From NCBI GenBank assembly GCA_965153455.1, contig OZ234495.1, positions 16,922,875 through 16,986,874 of the forward strand: DNA of 64,000 nt. Direction: 5' to 3'. A program made the translations under genes and the position numbers. The stretch is from Sphagnum compactum (Eukaryota > Bryophyta > Sphagnopsida > Sphagnales). The notes under the pieces are model-generated. The model had not been told where the DNA came from. It was given only the letters and a program-made list of their open reading frames with translations, and did no database searches. How positions within the stretch are numbered: position 1 is the first letter of the stretch; the number at the start of each line of letters is the position of its first letter. Positions 34,039 through 46,928 of the stretch are shown here, piece after piece.

Positions 34039-37000
34039 ATGGACGGAGAGCTTTGGGCCGCGCGTATGTCGAATTCCAAGCGTCATCACAATCTCCAGCC
34101 TTCACACTCCGCGCACTTAGGTATGTAATTCTGTTTTTTCTTTTCTTTTTTGGGGCATTAATGCTCAGTTAGGTTAAACAGGATAAGCATGTGAGAATCC
34201 TCAGGCAGGCATGGGAGGATGCGGATGCTTGCAATATGTGACGCGTATAGATGTGGAGAAGAATGAAATCACGCGGAAATAAATCTAGGGTTTCCTGCAA
34301 TTGACAAAGCGATAAGGACAAAGTTCCAGTCTCAGATTGCGTGACCTGATAGTTTCTTTTGCCCAATAGGATGCCATTAGGTCTTGAGAACTGTGAATGA
34401 GAATCTAGTTCACAAGCATCCTTTTTTGGCTGTGGATGTGTGCACAGCCTGGCCATGCACTAGCTGTCGGCTCCATCACACCAACTTGAATTTTGCATTT
34501 GGTGTTGATTGTCCCCCCTTTCCTTTTCGTTGCTGTTTCCCAGTAATTGGCTTATTGTCCCCTTGTGTGGTTGCTGAGAGGAATGTCTACCAGCACAGAG
34601 GTGATGTCTCTGTCTCCGGGAATTGCCCTGACTCATGATTGTTCTCTGTGGTCACAATGATTAAGGTTTGTGGATGTGTGGTGCAGTGGAAGTACTTCTC
34701 TTTTTCCATACAAGAACTGTTGCTTGATTCATTATTGGTTCTTATGGTTTATGGTGTGCAAAGCTTGATCTCAACATGTTCTAGGTATGATGAGGTGACA
34801 GAATGGAACCGTGCAGTGAGGCTACAGTCTCTACCTGTGCTTTAGGCTACTGTTTGGGCAGTGAAGTCATTCAAAGCAGAGTTCTTGGAGCTCTCACAGA
34901 GTGCAATTCTCTGAAGTTCAGGATATGCCTATGCTTTGATTGTCCCGATATGTTTGTATTTCAGAGAAAACAGTTTGCACAAGGGAGTTCATTGCTTTCT
35001 GACGGATGAAATGTGTAAGTGAATTTGTGGGTAGTTTACAGTGCCTGACTTCATCAAGTTCTGTATTTGTGAAGAGCTATCATTGTTCAATCTGCACCTC
35101 TGTTCTTTTATTAACTTCTCTATCCTTCAGGGTACCCCCCTCCCCCCAGTATGCTTTTTGTGCAATGCTGGAAGCAGCTTCAATTGTTTGAGATCCATTA
35201 CTATCAGGATTTGAAGCAATGTGGTCACTCTTGAGCGAGTGAAATTGTTTTGAAGCTGTGTTTTAAAATCTCTCTATAGTGCTTTCGTTGGAACAACAGA
35301 GTGATACAGAAATGCCACAGATGAATGGGATTGATGCATTTGGGGACATGATTGAAAATCAGGGTTGATAGTCTTTCTTATGCAAACATTTTTTTCATGA
35401 GAACTGTTATTGGTTTGCAGATCGACATGTTAACCTTGATGATGTGGATGGTGATGAGGATGTGCGACCTGACTTCTCTTGCCCATACTGCTATGAAGAT
35501 TTTGACATCACATCCCTGTGTGCTCATCTTGAAGATGAGCACTGCTTTGAGTCTAAGCCAGCTGTAAGTCAATTTCCATCTAGTAGCTATGCTTTTCATC
35601 CCTTCATTGTTCGAGTTGCCAGGATCCCTTTTACATCCCTGGGCTTATCTATTTGGTACCCAGCATTTTGCTCAACTGGCTCATTTGATTGCAAGATTCT
35701 TTGCAGCATTGGTGGAGTAGTATGTTCTTTCAAAATAATGTTGTTACTGGCTGTCCAGCATTGCTGCCTGCCTAGAGTACTTGAGATCACAACATGATTT
35801 TCTAATTGGTAGGTAGTGTTTGCACGGCTGCCTGCATAAAGTCTTTGCAATGGTATCCTGTACTCTGGGATAGAATCTTTGCAAACTTTTCCATGGAAAC
35901 CAGCTTTGGTTCATACAGGCTCTATGCTTTTTAGATCTGTGTACTGGGGTCATCCATTAAGTTGCATTTTGGAGCTAAATGGGGGTTGTTTGTCTGATGG
36001 TTTTTTCCACAGATATGCCCAGTTTGTGCAGCAAAGATAGGAACAGACATGGTGGGACATGTCACACTGCAGCATGCCCATCTTTTTAAGATATCCTTTT
36101 TGATTGCAATTATGTTCTTATTTTCACTTGATGCCTTATGAGGTCTGCAGTCTGAGATGCCGAGCCATGAGAATCTGAGAGAAGAGAGAAGAGGAAGTTT
36201 TCATTTCATCAATGTGGAATGTGTGGCCTTAACAGCTGTTTACATGCAGCGCCGAAGAAGATTTCGAAGGGGAGGCACACCATCAAGTGCCACTCTCTCA
36301 CTTCTGGGCAAAGAACTTCGTGAAGCACATCTACAGGCCCTCTTTGGGGGTGGCACATCCCGCATGGGCTCCCTGGGCACCACTGCTATTGACCCCCTCC
36401 TCACCAACCTGGATTACAGCCTCCCCATTTCTGAGGCAGAAGATCCCCCCAAATCAAGTGTAACAATCGATACTCCTTCCAAGCCATTGACTTCAATCCA
36501 TCAGCCAAGTCCCAGGTTGAAGCTCTCTTTTTCCTCTGCCAGAAGTTCTATATGGTGATTTGCACTGTGAATCCTTGCAAGTATAGTCACAAAGAGTATC
36601 TGTTTTTGGGAGAACCCCAAATGGTGGGAGAGACCAGAAACCTAGAGACAATATCCACACTGTGCTTATGTCTGTCTGTGATCCTCCTCCAAAACCACCA
36701 GTTCTGCTCCCTGGAGTAGGTTTGGTGTGCTGTTTGAGGTCTGAGATTAACATTTATAGGATGAGAGTGGATGCAAACATGTTTGACAGGAGACAGATCA
36801 CATATTTCTGTAGTAGAACACCCAGAGATGTGGAGATTCTTGGGTTAAAACACACCTATACATCCTGGTTCTAGTCGATTGAAGTCACTATTTAAGTTTC
36901 TTGGCTGGGGTGAGCTTTCATGAGAGGTGGTGTTATCTTGTTATCTCCCCGCCCACATTTCTTCAAGGAAAACTGGCTGCAGGGCTTGGCTTTGCATAGG

Positions 37001-37310
37001 CCTACTGACCAAAGTCTTGCAATAGTACTGCAAGCTGTACAGTCTCTCAAAGCAACTGAAGTTGCTGGTCTGTTATAATAAGTATTACATTGCATTAAGT
37101 GCTGGAGCAGGTAAATGCAATGTCAAGAATATGTGTTGATAAAGTTTCCTGGATTTAGTAATTCTTATGGTATTGATGTTCTCGGTTTTCTGTGGCAGTA
37201 CGGATGCCTTGTTAACAGCAGAGGAGCGAGAACAGAAGTCAAAAGATGTTGCACTCCGTGTCAAGTTTATGCAACAACTAGTGCTCTCAACTATATTTGG
37301 TGACAGTTAA
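34039..37310 (+). CDS. Di19 (drought-induced 19) zinc-finger protein
   Basis: Five exons, 34039-34120, 35421-35563, 36013-36090, 36244-36554 and 37199-37310, give 241 aa. The N-terminus MDGELWAARMSNSKRHH is typical of the family. Two Di19 zinc fingers follow: Cys48/51...His63/68 and Cys77/80...His91/96. Next come the basic QRRRRFRRGG, a likely nuclear signal, then LSLLGKELREAHLQALFGG and the C-terminal Di19 block ALLTAEEREQKSKD...FMQQLVLSTIFGDS. Arabidopsis Di19 proteins are nuclear regulators of drought and ABA responses, phosphorylated by CPKs; the role here is inferred. Intron 3 is a U12-type AT-AC intron. Exon 4 could instead end at 36515 (228 aa); both donors keep phase. Length is normal for the family. 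Confidence 0.92.
36091..36243 (+). other. U12-type AT-AC intron in Di19
   Basis: After HLFK the sequence has no GT but reads ATATCCTTTT, the consensus U12 AT-AC donor. Upstream of the next coding block stands GCCTTAAC (36226-36233), one base from the TCCTTAAC branch site. It lies about 11 nt before the terminal AC at 36242-36243. Removing 153 nt joins HLFK to MQRRRRFRRGG in phase, as expected from the family. Confidence 0.9.
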
Positions 37311-38990
37311 TCCCCCATTTGTGCATATGTACAATATGCAGCTCAAACTTAGGGCATCTGCCACCTAGGTTGGAGTCATCAGACCACCTCTTGTCAGCAA
37401 AGGATGCTGACATGTATCCTTGCTTCCCACATTTTCTTGTCGTCAGTGTTAAGGATTTGTACTAGTGCAATGTCATAACAGCAAGAATTTCTACAGGCTT
37501 TGGGCACTTGCCTGCATTTGTAGGGAGAACTGGAACTTGAGCTTTTCTGCACTTGGGAACTCTTAGGCCAAGAAAGTTTGTTAATGGAAGTACGGACAGG
37601 TTTGGGCTTATATATGGGATGCCAGTTGGCCAAATCAAGATAAGGTCATATAACATTCTCAGTGCACTTCAGTCAAGGGATGTCAGATGCAAACTCTGGA
37701 ATGTTCTTGGCATCTTGTGTAAAGTTGCATGCGACTGTGAGTCTTGTTCTTTTGTTCTTGGTAGTAATCAGCTTTAAGTTCCATTCAGATGTTTTAGTAG
37801 AGCATGATTCCTGAGTTGAATTCTTCATTGCAGTTTTGCCAGGTGGTTCCACTTAGATTTCAGTTGCATTCCTCATAACAGGGCTTCTCTTTGTGGTTTT
37901 CAGTTATGAGAAGATGTTCAATTGGGGTTACTTGTGTGAGTTTAAATTTTTGTGATCTCCAGATTGTGCATTGCAAGATTCAATGGTGACAGTTCTTTGT
38001 GGCAAAAATCCGAGAGACATTTTAAGGGTGGCGGGGATGTATGTGACAAGAGAAGCTCGACAGGGTCTTGAAGTTGCTTTATGGCCTTTTCATGTTCTGC
38101 TAGAAGTAGTAGGCAAGAGTTCTTGACACCCCTCTTGTGACTTTTGAGGACCGCTGCATTATTGTGTTATGTGTGAGCCTCTCTGTTCAGCAAGCAAGGT
38201 TTTTCATGATTGTGCAGAGGGGCCTGATTTCCATTCTTTACATTGATGACGTCTGTGCAACAGAGACTACTTTGGCCATTGGTACAAAGGAGCAGAATGG
38301 TATGCTCAATCAATCTGGCAGGTTATGGGTTGAGGGGCACTTTTCAGGGGCTGTCAATTGACCACATCACAAGTAAGCTTCTGAGGTCCTGCAGTGTAGC
38401 CAGTACTAAACATGTGTTGAATTGCTTGCATGTAGAAATACTTCTATCTCACATGCCTTTCAAAACTGTCTTGAGGTAGAAGTGGTGAGACACCCTTTCT
38501 GACATTAAACCCATTTTCAGGCACAGTTTTACAACTTGGAATAAAGTGTATCCATTGTTGATTCCACCTCTTCCACTTCTTCCAGTCCTTAGACTAATTG
38601 ACCACAAGTATGCAACACTGAAGTCTCTACCTGCACCCAATGATGATGCTTGTGCTATCAACTTCTAGTGTGCGGGGGGGGTTCACTACCATTGCACTAA
38701 TGGGCACTAAGCTTTTGAGAAGCTTGTGTTTTTGGCAGTTCCCTTCTTGTAGGGATGACTCTTTGGTTTCACAATAGTTTCTGCAGAGGTTTTGTTCAAA
38801 TTTTGGGGGCTGTTTTTAATCCATCTGTATCTCTATATGAGTTCCAAACTGCCCAGAGGGAAGACTCTTGCATCTGCAAAGGATTTGGGTTTAAATTTTG
38901 CGGATTGGTAGATTTTGTAATTCTAGTATTAAATTCATTAGATCTAGTAGATGACAACATGATGGTATCGCACTTCAAATGGTGGAGCAG
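37311..38990 (+). other. 3' flank of Di19
   Basis: Ordinary (about 40 percent GC) sequence, probably including the 3' UTR. Short frames are present, but none has a recognised domain or credible splice continuity. Confidence 0.45.
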
Positions 38991-41900
38991 TTAAACCGAG
39001 TAGTTAATTTTGGATTTGTTACTGTGTTCTGGGCTTAGCTGAGAGTCCAATTTTAATCTGTAGTTTTTAATCTACTACAACCACCAAACAGGGAAATTAT
39101 ATCAAGTCATTTAATATTCTTTCAATCAAGTCAAGAGATCAAAATGCTATAGTTTTGAAAGCTGTTCATGCATTTCCATTGTATTTAGAGCTGCTAAAAT
39201 TTTTGCTTTAGAAGTATGAGGTAAGGACCTAGGAACACCTTGCAATAGCAACCCATTGTGAGGCAGGGGTCGTCAAGAAGGATATTGAGGGTAGTAAGTG
39301 CTACCATATTTTCAGGCTTCTTAATAATGTAGAATTCAGATGTTTTGTAGTAATCCAATGAAAATGTGTTTTGAACACATTTTAAGAATTCAAAGATTGA
39401 TCTTAGTAAAAATATATATTAAAATTGTGTTTTTATCACATAGACTATGGTTTAAAATGGAGCATTTTATCATGATTTTTTTTAATGTTTGAGCATGTGC
39501 ATAATTTTTTCCTCCTTTATTGTGAGTCCTGACTTGCACCCATTTGAGGTGTTATACAATTCAGCGATGTTCATCTCATTATGTGTGTATTGTGTGAAAC
39601 AAAATGATTAAAAAATTTAGTGAACAAAAAAAAAAAAAAGATATAATATTTTCTTTAATATTTTTTAATGTTTCTTCTACTAAAAACTTATTTTAATATG
39701 TGTTTTGATAAGTTGATTAAGCTTTATGGATCACTACTATAAAGCACAAGCTATATAATATGTACCCACTTATACCTTTACAAATATGTTTTAAATGACA
39801 TGGGTATCTCTTTCAAAAGAGGAAAAAAAAACCTAAACACTTAAAAACATATCTATTTTTTTAATTATTTAAATAAAATGAAAAAGTAAGAACTATTTGA
39901 AGATTCAATAATCCAAAAGAAAAGTGATCGAATAATGGATGATTTTCTAAATAATATCATTTTAAAAATTCACATAAATGATATTTTTGTTATCACAAAA
40001 AATCAATCTTTAACAAAATTGAATATACATGCAAAATGTTGTTTGATCATTGTTACAAAATTATGTACACAATATGAATAAAATAACTAAAATAACTTCA
40101 TACATGTTTTGTAACAAAATCAATGGTTGCTAACAATTTATTAAGATAATGACATGTTTGACAATCCATTTTCTTTTTATCATGAATATATAGAAAAAAG
40201 TTTGCATGAATTTTTTATTGAATAAAAATTATCAAATTTTTGATGTTTTCATTGGTTTTTTGGATTCATTAGTTAAAAATTAAATTTGGAACATCATTAA
40301 TTATATAAGCAACTCATGACCAACATTGTCTTTATTATAGATGTCATTGCTTAATGATAAATCTTAACAAACTTAAAATATAAGAATTAATTTTTTATAC
40401 ACAAATTTTCAAAAGCTTGCAACTTATGAACTTTTATAATTGTTATTGACATTGTACAAGAGGATAAAAAATGAAAATGTACCATAGAACAAGCACAACT
40501 TCATGAAATCAAATCATTTTTAAATTCATTTGGTGTTCCTCAACCCTTCTGCAAATATGATGTACTAGAAGACTATAATCCATCTTGTTTATTATATAAT
40601 TTGATGTACATGGATGTTATTTGTATATATTTAATCTACTTATTATTGTAGCATTTTGGCATCTTTAACACTAATTGTATTAATTGTTCAAAAAAAAATT
40701 CAAAAAAATTCAAAGAAATGTTTTTGGTGAAAGAAAATAAATAGTCTTCTAAAATATTCAAGAACATTTTTTTCTTGACATGTATATTCAAAAATTCACT
40801 AATTATTCTACACCCATGTTTTGAAATTACCTTTGTATTAAAAATAATTGAATGTATTTTTAAATTTCAAAAATATTACAAAAACTTATTAAATCATGTG
40901 TGGTTTCTACATCCCATGAATATGTTATAAACATTCCAACTTTCTCAATGTCTATCATTCAATTGAATTAAATGCTTGGGGCAATGAATGATTTGCCACC
41001 ATAGAAACTTTTTAAGAGAACAAAATGAAAGAAAGGAAGGTAGCAAAAAATAGGAAAAATCAAAATAAATGATCCAATTCATGGTCAACACACCAATGCT
41101 TGCAAATTGGGTTCAAATCAAAATGGGCAAGACTTTTTTTTAAACCCTACAAGTTGATCACAACATTTTTTTTTATAATTATAATCTTTTTCCATTTTTT
41201 ATGTAGTTGAAACATGTTCAAAGCAATTGACTTTAAATTTTATATTTTTCAAATATTTAGCATTTTGGTTAAATCAATTGCATGTTAACTATAAATCACA
41301 TTTTTTTACATTACTATCATTATGTATCACACCAAAGTCTTGAAATTTTTGAAATATTTTTGTGCATGTTGTTATTTAAAACTGCATGATTCACATTGAA
41401 ATGCATTTGTGTTTCGCTTTTTCATTCAACAATTACATTTGTAAGCTTAATGATCTATTAAATAATACATCATTTAGGTTTTGAAACATGAATCTACAAT
41501 TATAATTGGATTTCTCAACCTATGCATTATGATTACAAATTGTAAAAGTCCTAAATTTCAACATTTGCTTTCATTAAAAAAAACAACACATATTAATATA
41601 TTTCAATCCATTAAACTACACTTTATATCCATACATTCCTTAATGAATTTAATATTTTTTCTAGTTTTCATAATGTTCACAACTCCAACAAATGATAAAA
41701 TTAAATTGTTTAACAAGTAACTTTTGGTTTGTACTAAACTTTTTTTAAAAAACTAATATGAAATTCCATTATGATTTTAAAATTTTGACTAAATTATATA
41801 AAATTTTTGGGGTGTTTTCAATTTAGTAAATGGTTTTAATAAAAAACAGAAATAATATAATAAATTTACATTATTTATGTTTCATTATTTAAACATAAGT

Positions 41901-42285
41901 AATATTATTTAAATTAATTTCAACTTCAAATTTTTTGTAATATTTTAATGGTCACCTTTTAATCCAAATTTAAAAACATATTTATTCAAACAACATTGAA
42001 AATTAGATATCCATTAGAACATTTTATTAAAGTTGACAAATCTACATTATTTTCATCAATCTTATGTTTATGAAATTAATTAGACTTAGTAAACTCAATC
42101 TAAACATTAAATTCTTTAATGTAATGGGAGATGACATTTTAAGGGTTTTTCAAATATCACCTTCACACATGAATTGGGTTGGACATTTTATTTCGCCCCT
42201 TCTAACTACCTTATTTGTGCACCATGAAGATTACATAGGTAGGAAATTGGTTGATTGGTAGATGGAGGCATGTAGGTGGTCTAGG
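38991..42285. other. very AT-rich gene-free block
   Basis: Composition drops sharply after about 39.0 kb and returns to ordinary at about 42.29 kb. Frames are few and short. I see no transposon ends, RNA genes or tandem arrays. Confidence 0.6.
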
Positions 42286-42555
42286 TATATATATGTTGAT
42301 AAAGAGGCAGAGTTAGGGTAGGGCCAAAGCCCGGGCCATGTTAACTGGTAAATGCTAAACCAAAATGTAATGGACAACTTGGAAACGAGCACTCACTTTG
42401 TGTTTAGAGCATCAATTCTGTGCCAGTACAATTGAATTTTCTAAAGGAAAGATCCCACTAAACTCAGTGATGTAGACCAAATTAATTGAAAATGGTGTTC
42501 TCCAATCACCAATGGAGTTGAGGTAATTGCAAGGAAAAATATTCACCAGGTATGT

Positions 42556-45500
42556 CTACCAAAAGCGCCATGGGTCTTTGTATGGTGGAACATATTCATT
42601 GGTGGGTGGGTTCAAATGGAAAGAAGCGACAGTTTCTCTGAATGACGGTTCCATCTGCAATGCACAGAGAAGGTGGTTCAGATCAATAGATAGTAGTACT
42701 CCATACATCTGTAATCAATCAGTTTCACCACATTGCAGCCCACCAATGCAAGTTGCAACAGTGTCATTCTACCTATGATACCTTCTATTTGCTCAAGGGG
42801 AGGAGGGAATGTACACACCATTTGCCAACTAGAATCCAACGTAGAGGCATTCAACGAATAAAGATAACCTGCATCCACATCAGTGAAGTACTTAGCTTCG
42901 CAGACAATATCATACAAAATTTCAAATTTCCATGCTTGCTTCCATGATTGTTCTGCAATGTTTATGAATAGCCTTCCCACCTTCAGGTGAAGCCTTCAAG
43001 CCAGTGTCTTGGTTCTAAGACAAATCCATAACTCTCAAATATTGCGATTCCTAATTATCTCTTGACTGGGTCCTCAAACAATGAGTTCTGAGATGGGCAT
43101 AGAGACATTGAGGCTCTCATGAAATTGAGCACACCTTCTCTCTCAGCTGTAACAGCCAATGAGTGCCGGAATACATCATATCCCCGCTGCTGCAATGCCA
43201 GTACATGAACACTGTCAAAAATACTTTTGACTTCCTTTGGATTCATCTGTGCTTGTCAATCAATGAGGAAGAGGTTCCCAGCATGACTTGTCATCCAACA
43301 AATTGACAAAACCTGAGCATGTTTGAATTTCACAAACAATCCAAAGAACTAGGTTTGGGTTTCTGACATCCATACAGCCTGACTGACCTTGAATAACCCA
43401 TCTACAGAAGTTCCAACAAAGATCAGAAGTCAAGTGCCTGGGAACTCAGTCCATCTCAAAGTAAAAGGACAAACCACTGCAAAATGACCAAAATCACAAA
43501 AGTGGTTGAACTCACAGTTACGGTTGGAGACTTCTGCACCAGGTATTCATAATGCCAATATAAATTGCCATCCACCTGCCATTCTGCTGACCATGAGTGC
43601 TTGCACAATTGCTTCCAGCTTGGCATTTTAACAATCACTTGCATTTGCAAAAAGAAGTACAGCAGCATCTAGCAGTCCCCAAAAGGACATTATGGTCTAC
43701 AGTAAGTGCCAAGCCCTATTGGTCCCCATGCTTTTCTGCCTCTTGACTGCCAATCACATAAGGCACCTATTGATGGGGCATCATTATTCACAGTTAGCTG
43801 GTAAATTTGCACAGAAATTCATACTGCAAAGCATAGTGGTTCACAAAGAAAAGAGAGACCACCTCTTCTCTATTAGCATCTAGAATATTGATTTCAGCCA
43901 CTCGTTGACCTGTAGTCATCCGCTGCACCACATAGGTGACATCAAGCACTCAGCATATGTCAAACACAGACCTCTCAACTGTTACAACATGGGTTGTTGA
44001 TGGATATTCATGTGCTCCATTTCTTTAAAGCATACTTCACAGAGCAGCGCTCAGACTAAGTATTCTGGACAACTGCAAGAACTAAAGAGGCAGCTTTTAT
44101 GGTGACATGTGTGCCAGCAATCTATACAACAAGTTTTGAATCCAACTCCAGGATATTATCTTCTTGGCTTCCCCACTGTTACTAGATCAGTCTAAAAAAG
44201 TAAAGAAGACTTTTCCACATGTGAGACACTTGTCCAGCAGTAATTTGGCATGAGGTCCTCTAAAATGGTCGCCTTTTTCTTTTGACATCAGTGTGGAACT
44301 TCTCCTGTACATTAGAACTGTAGTTAAGAGCTACATACTTACTGCAGTAGACTTGTCAGATAGAACAGACCGAGCAACATCCTTTGCATCCCAAGTGCTT
44401 GAATCATTTGTCTTCAAGAATGTGGAATTTATAGGTCCAACCTGTCATTAGCAAGGCCTCCATGTAAGAACTAGGGCCAGAAAACCTGTTGCATCAAGGA
44501 GGAAGAGATGATAAATATAGCCCAAGAAGCAAAGACCAGAAAGACAAGTGAAATCAGGAGAATGCTTACTGAGACAGACATGACAATGTTGTTCTTTAGG
44601 TCAAGGCGCTCTGAGACAATTCGTTGTCGTGCATCAGCTGCACCCCAACAGCAAGTCAAGGATCAGTTTGCAATCAATAACACAAGGAAGTTTTTTTTTT
44701 TAAACAGCTGCATTGTACAATGTTAAAATTAGTGCTTCCTCACATCATAGTGGAACCAAACAATCTGATGAGTCTTGAGCCTCAGACCACTGGCTAGAGA
44801 TTATTGTTTGCATTCAAGATATCAGCTTCAGATTAACCAAAAGAAAGAGAACTTTACAAGGAGTGGCTCACGTGCAAGAGGAGCTGCTGATGAATACCGT
44901 TCTGGTTTTCTAGATTCCACCCTGCAAACGTCCCCAATCTGGGCATGCTGTGATTAACCCTAATATGACCAATTTAGGTCGCAGAATCCAGAAAGTAACC
45001 CTACTTTGGCCAAAGACCAAAAGGAAAGAATTGACTAGAAAGACCCCACAGCCATCAAACAATCCCTGAAAATCAGAGTGGAGCTAATCATACCATGAGA
45101 GATTGCGTGATTTTTTGCCTGGCCTCAGAGGATAGGAGTAGGAATAGGCGTTGATATTGTCTACTTGTAATGCCATCAAACTTCCTGTTTCTGATGCTCC
45201 TATAAGGAAAGCCACAAGAAACAACAAAAATTTTGCATTACACTCCTCCCAGAAGGAGTGATCACATTCTTTCCATTGCAACAAGCAGATGGGCAGTTAC
45301 ATATGAAGTATAGTATCCAAAACTCTCTGGAAGCCACTTCCTTCCTCCAAACACATGTATTCTAACAGCCACATGATGGCAATTTTGCCAAGATTCTTCA
45401 TATAAGGATATGGGAGGCAACCACAGGGTTACTCAGCTTTCATTTAACCCTAAACCCTAAACCCTAACGAAGTACCTATTTTCCCCACATCTCCGTGAAG

Positions 45501-46121
45501 ACACAGCAATAAGAGAAGAAGCTCATTACCCAGAACCTCAGCTGCAGCTGCTTGGTCAACAATGTATGCACTTGGAAACGCCAGCCCCGCCAACAATCCC
45601 GCAAGCACCACTTCACGTCGCGAAACTGATTCGAAGGAGAGGAAGTTTGGGCATGCTGCTGCACTAGTACCAGCACCGGTGCTGTCGTTTTTTTCCGGAA
45701 GCACTACTGCCATATCCGGACCATTATTATTATTATCATTACGCACACTGTGATCATTGCTGTAGAACAACAAAGGTCTTGGAAGAGCACTTCCAACATT
45801 CACACATCCTCTCTTCTTGTTGTTCTTCTTCAGCGCATCCGTGGTGTAGCCTCTGCTGCTGTAATACCGAACCAAATCCAAAAATCCAAAAACCCCCCAA
45901 AAACACAAACACACACACACATTCACCTTATGCACCCATACCGATAGAGCTTCAAATAAAGAGTTGTAAAAGAAGGTATAGATACACACACGACTAAATT
46001 TCATTTTCTTTTGAGAAAGGGGAAAACGAGATACAGACCTGGAGGAGGAGGAGGAGGAGGAGCAGGAGGAGCAGGAGGAACAGGGATTGGGGCAAAGACG
46101 AGTGAGCAACGCCATCGCCAT
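42556..46121 (-). CDS. PPD5: PsbP-domain protein, PPD5-like, thylakoid lumen
   Basis: Eleven minus-strand exons: 46121-46039, 45858-45530, 45199-45094, 44921-44872, 44637-44570, 44441-44343, 43922-43863, 43575-43516, 43189-43135, 42868-42819 and 42654-42556, all GT-AG and phase-consistent, 352 aa. The N-terminus is a Ser/Cys-rich transit peptide. A twin-Arg (108-109) with a hydrophobic core and AAAA (131-134) follows, as in Tat-routed lumen proteins. The mature part has the conserved VDNINAYSYSYP, WVESRKPERYSSAAPLAPDA, ERLDLKNNIVMSVSVGP, YWHYEYLVQKSP, SLAVTAEREGYLYSLNAS and the terminal PPYKDPWRFW. These match the PPD5 branch of the PsbP family, from memory of Arabidopsis At5g11450. PPD proteins are not the oxygen-evolving-complex PsbP; Arabidopsis PPD5 loss has been linked to strigolactone-related branching. 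The symbol is by similarity. Confidence 0.92.
45444..45468. promoter_or_regulatory. telo-box motif in PPD5-like intron 2
   Basis: AACCCTAAACCCTAAACCCT lies in intron 2, about 60 nt after its donor on the minus strand. Telo-boxes (AAACCCTAA) are known plant cis-elements near transcription starts. It may also be a random short telomeric insertion. Confidence 0.5.
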
Positions 46122-46335
46122 CGCGTCCTTGCGTGTGCACCGCTCTCAAGCTTCCGAGGCTATGGCGTCGTCGTGCATTATGGGCACCCAGACAGAAATC
46201 CTCCATTCTCATCCAATCGATAAAGCAATTTCATCCAGGTATTGCAGAGTTACATCCCAAACTTATCCACAACACAGCATTGATGTTAGGTCTTAGGTGG
46301 GACCCCTATGAAAAAAATTTGAAAAAAAAATACAC

Positions 46336-46928
46336 AAGTACCATAGTACATATACTATTTCTGCCCATAAATTAAATTATTTTCCATTTTGTCGAACTTT
46401 TGAAAAATTATTTGTGCCGAAATTTTTATTTATTATTTGTGCTGAAATTTTAATTAAATCAAAAATCTCAACCATCAAAGGTTTTGAACCTCATACCTCC
46501 GTAGACCTCCCGTGATAGTGACTTAAAACTTAGTCAATCTAGACACACGGGATTATTTCATAACACTAATGAAACTGAAACTTAGTCAATCTAGACACAC
46601 GGGATTATTTCATAACACTAATGAAACTGAAACTTAGTCAATCTAGACACACGAGATTATTTCATAACACTAATGAAACTGAAACTTAGTCAATCTAGAC
46701 ACACAAGATTATTTCACAACACTAACGAAACTAAAACCTAGTCAATTTAGACCCACGAGATTATACCATAACACTAACAAAACCCTGTTTATTATTTGAT
46801 ATAACCATTATTTGTCGAAAATTTCAAAATTAAAAAAACCAAGTGTCAAAATTAAGATTTCAAATTTAATTAAATATTTGGTAGTTTGTTGTCGAAATGG
46901 TAAAGGTACTATGATAATGTGTTAGAAC
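46336..46928. mobile_element. diverged MITE-like element enclosing a minisatellite
   Basis: The left end is AGTACCATAGTAC. The right end, read in reverse, is CATTATCATAGTACCTTTACC. Both share CATAGTACC with the main family, and GTCGAAATGG near the right end parallels its GTCGAATT. The interior is enlarged by 52-bp tandem repeats. The boundaries are approximate. Confidence 0.45.
46529..46788. repeat. 52-bp minisatellite, five units
   Basis: Units start CTTAGTCAATCTAGACACAC at 46529, 46581, 46633 and 46685, with a fifth diverged unit at 46737. The period is exactly 52 bp. Confidence 0.95.
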
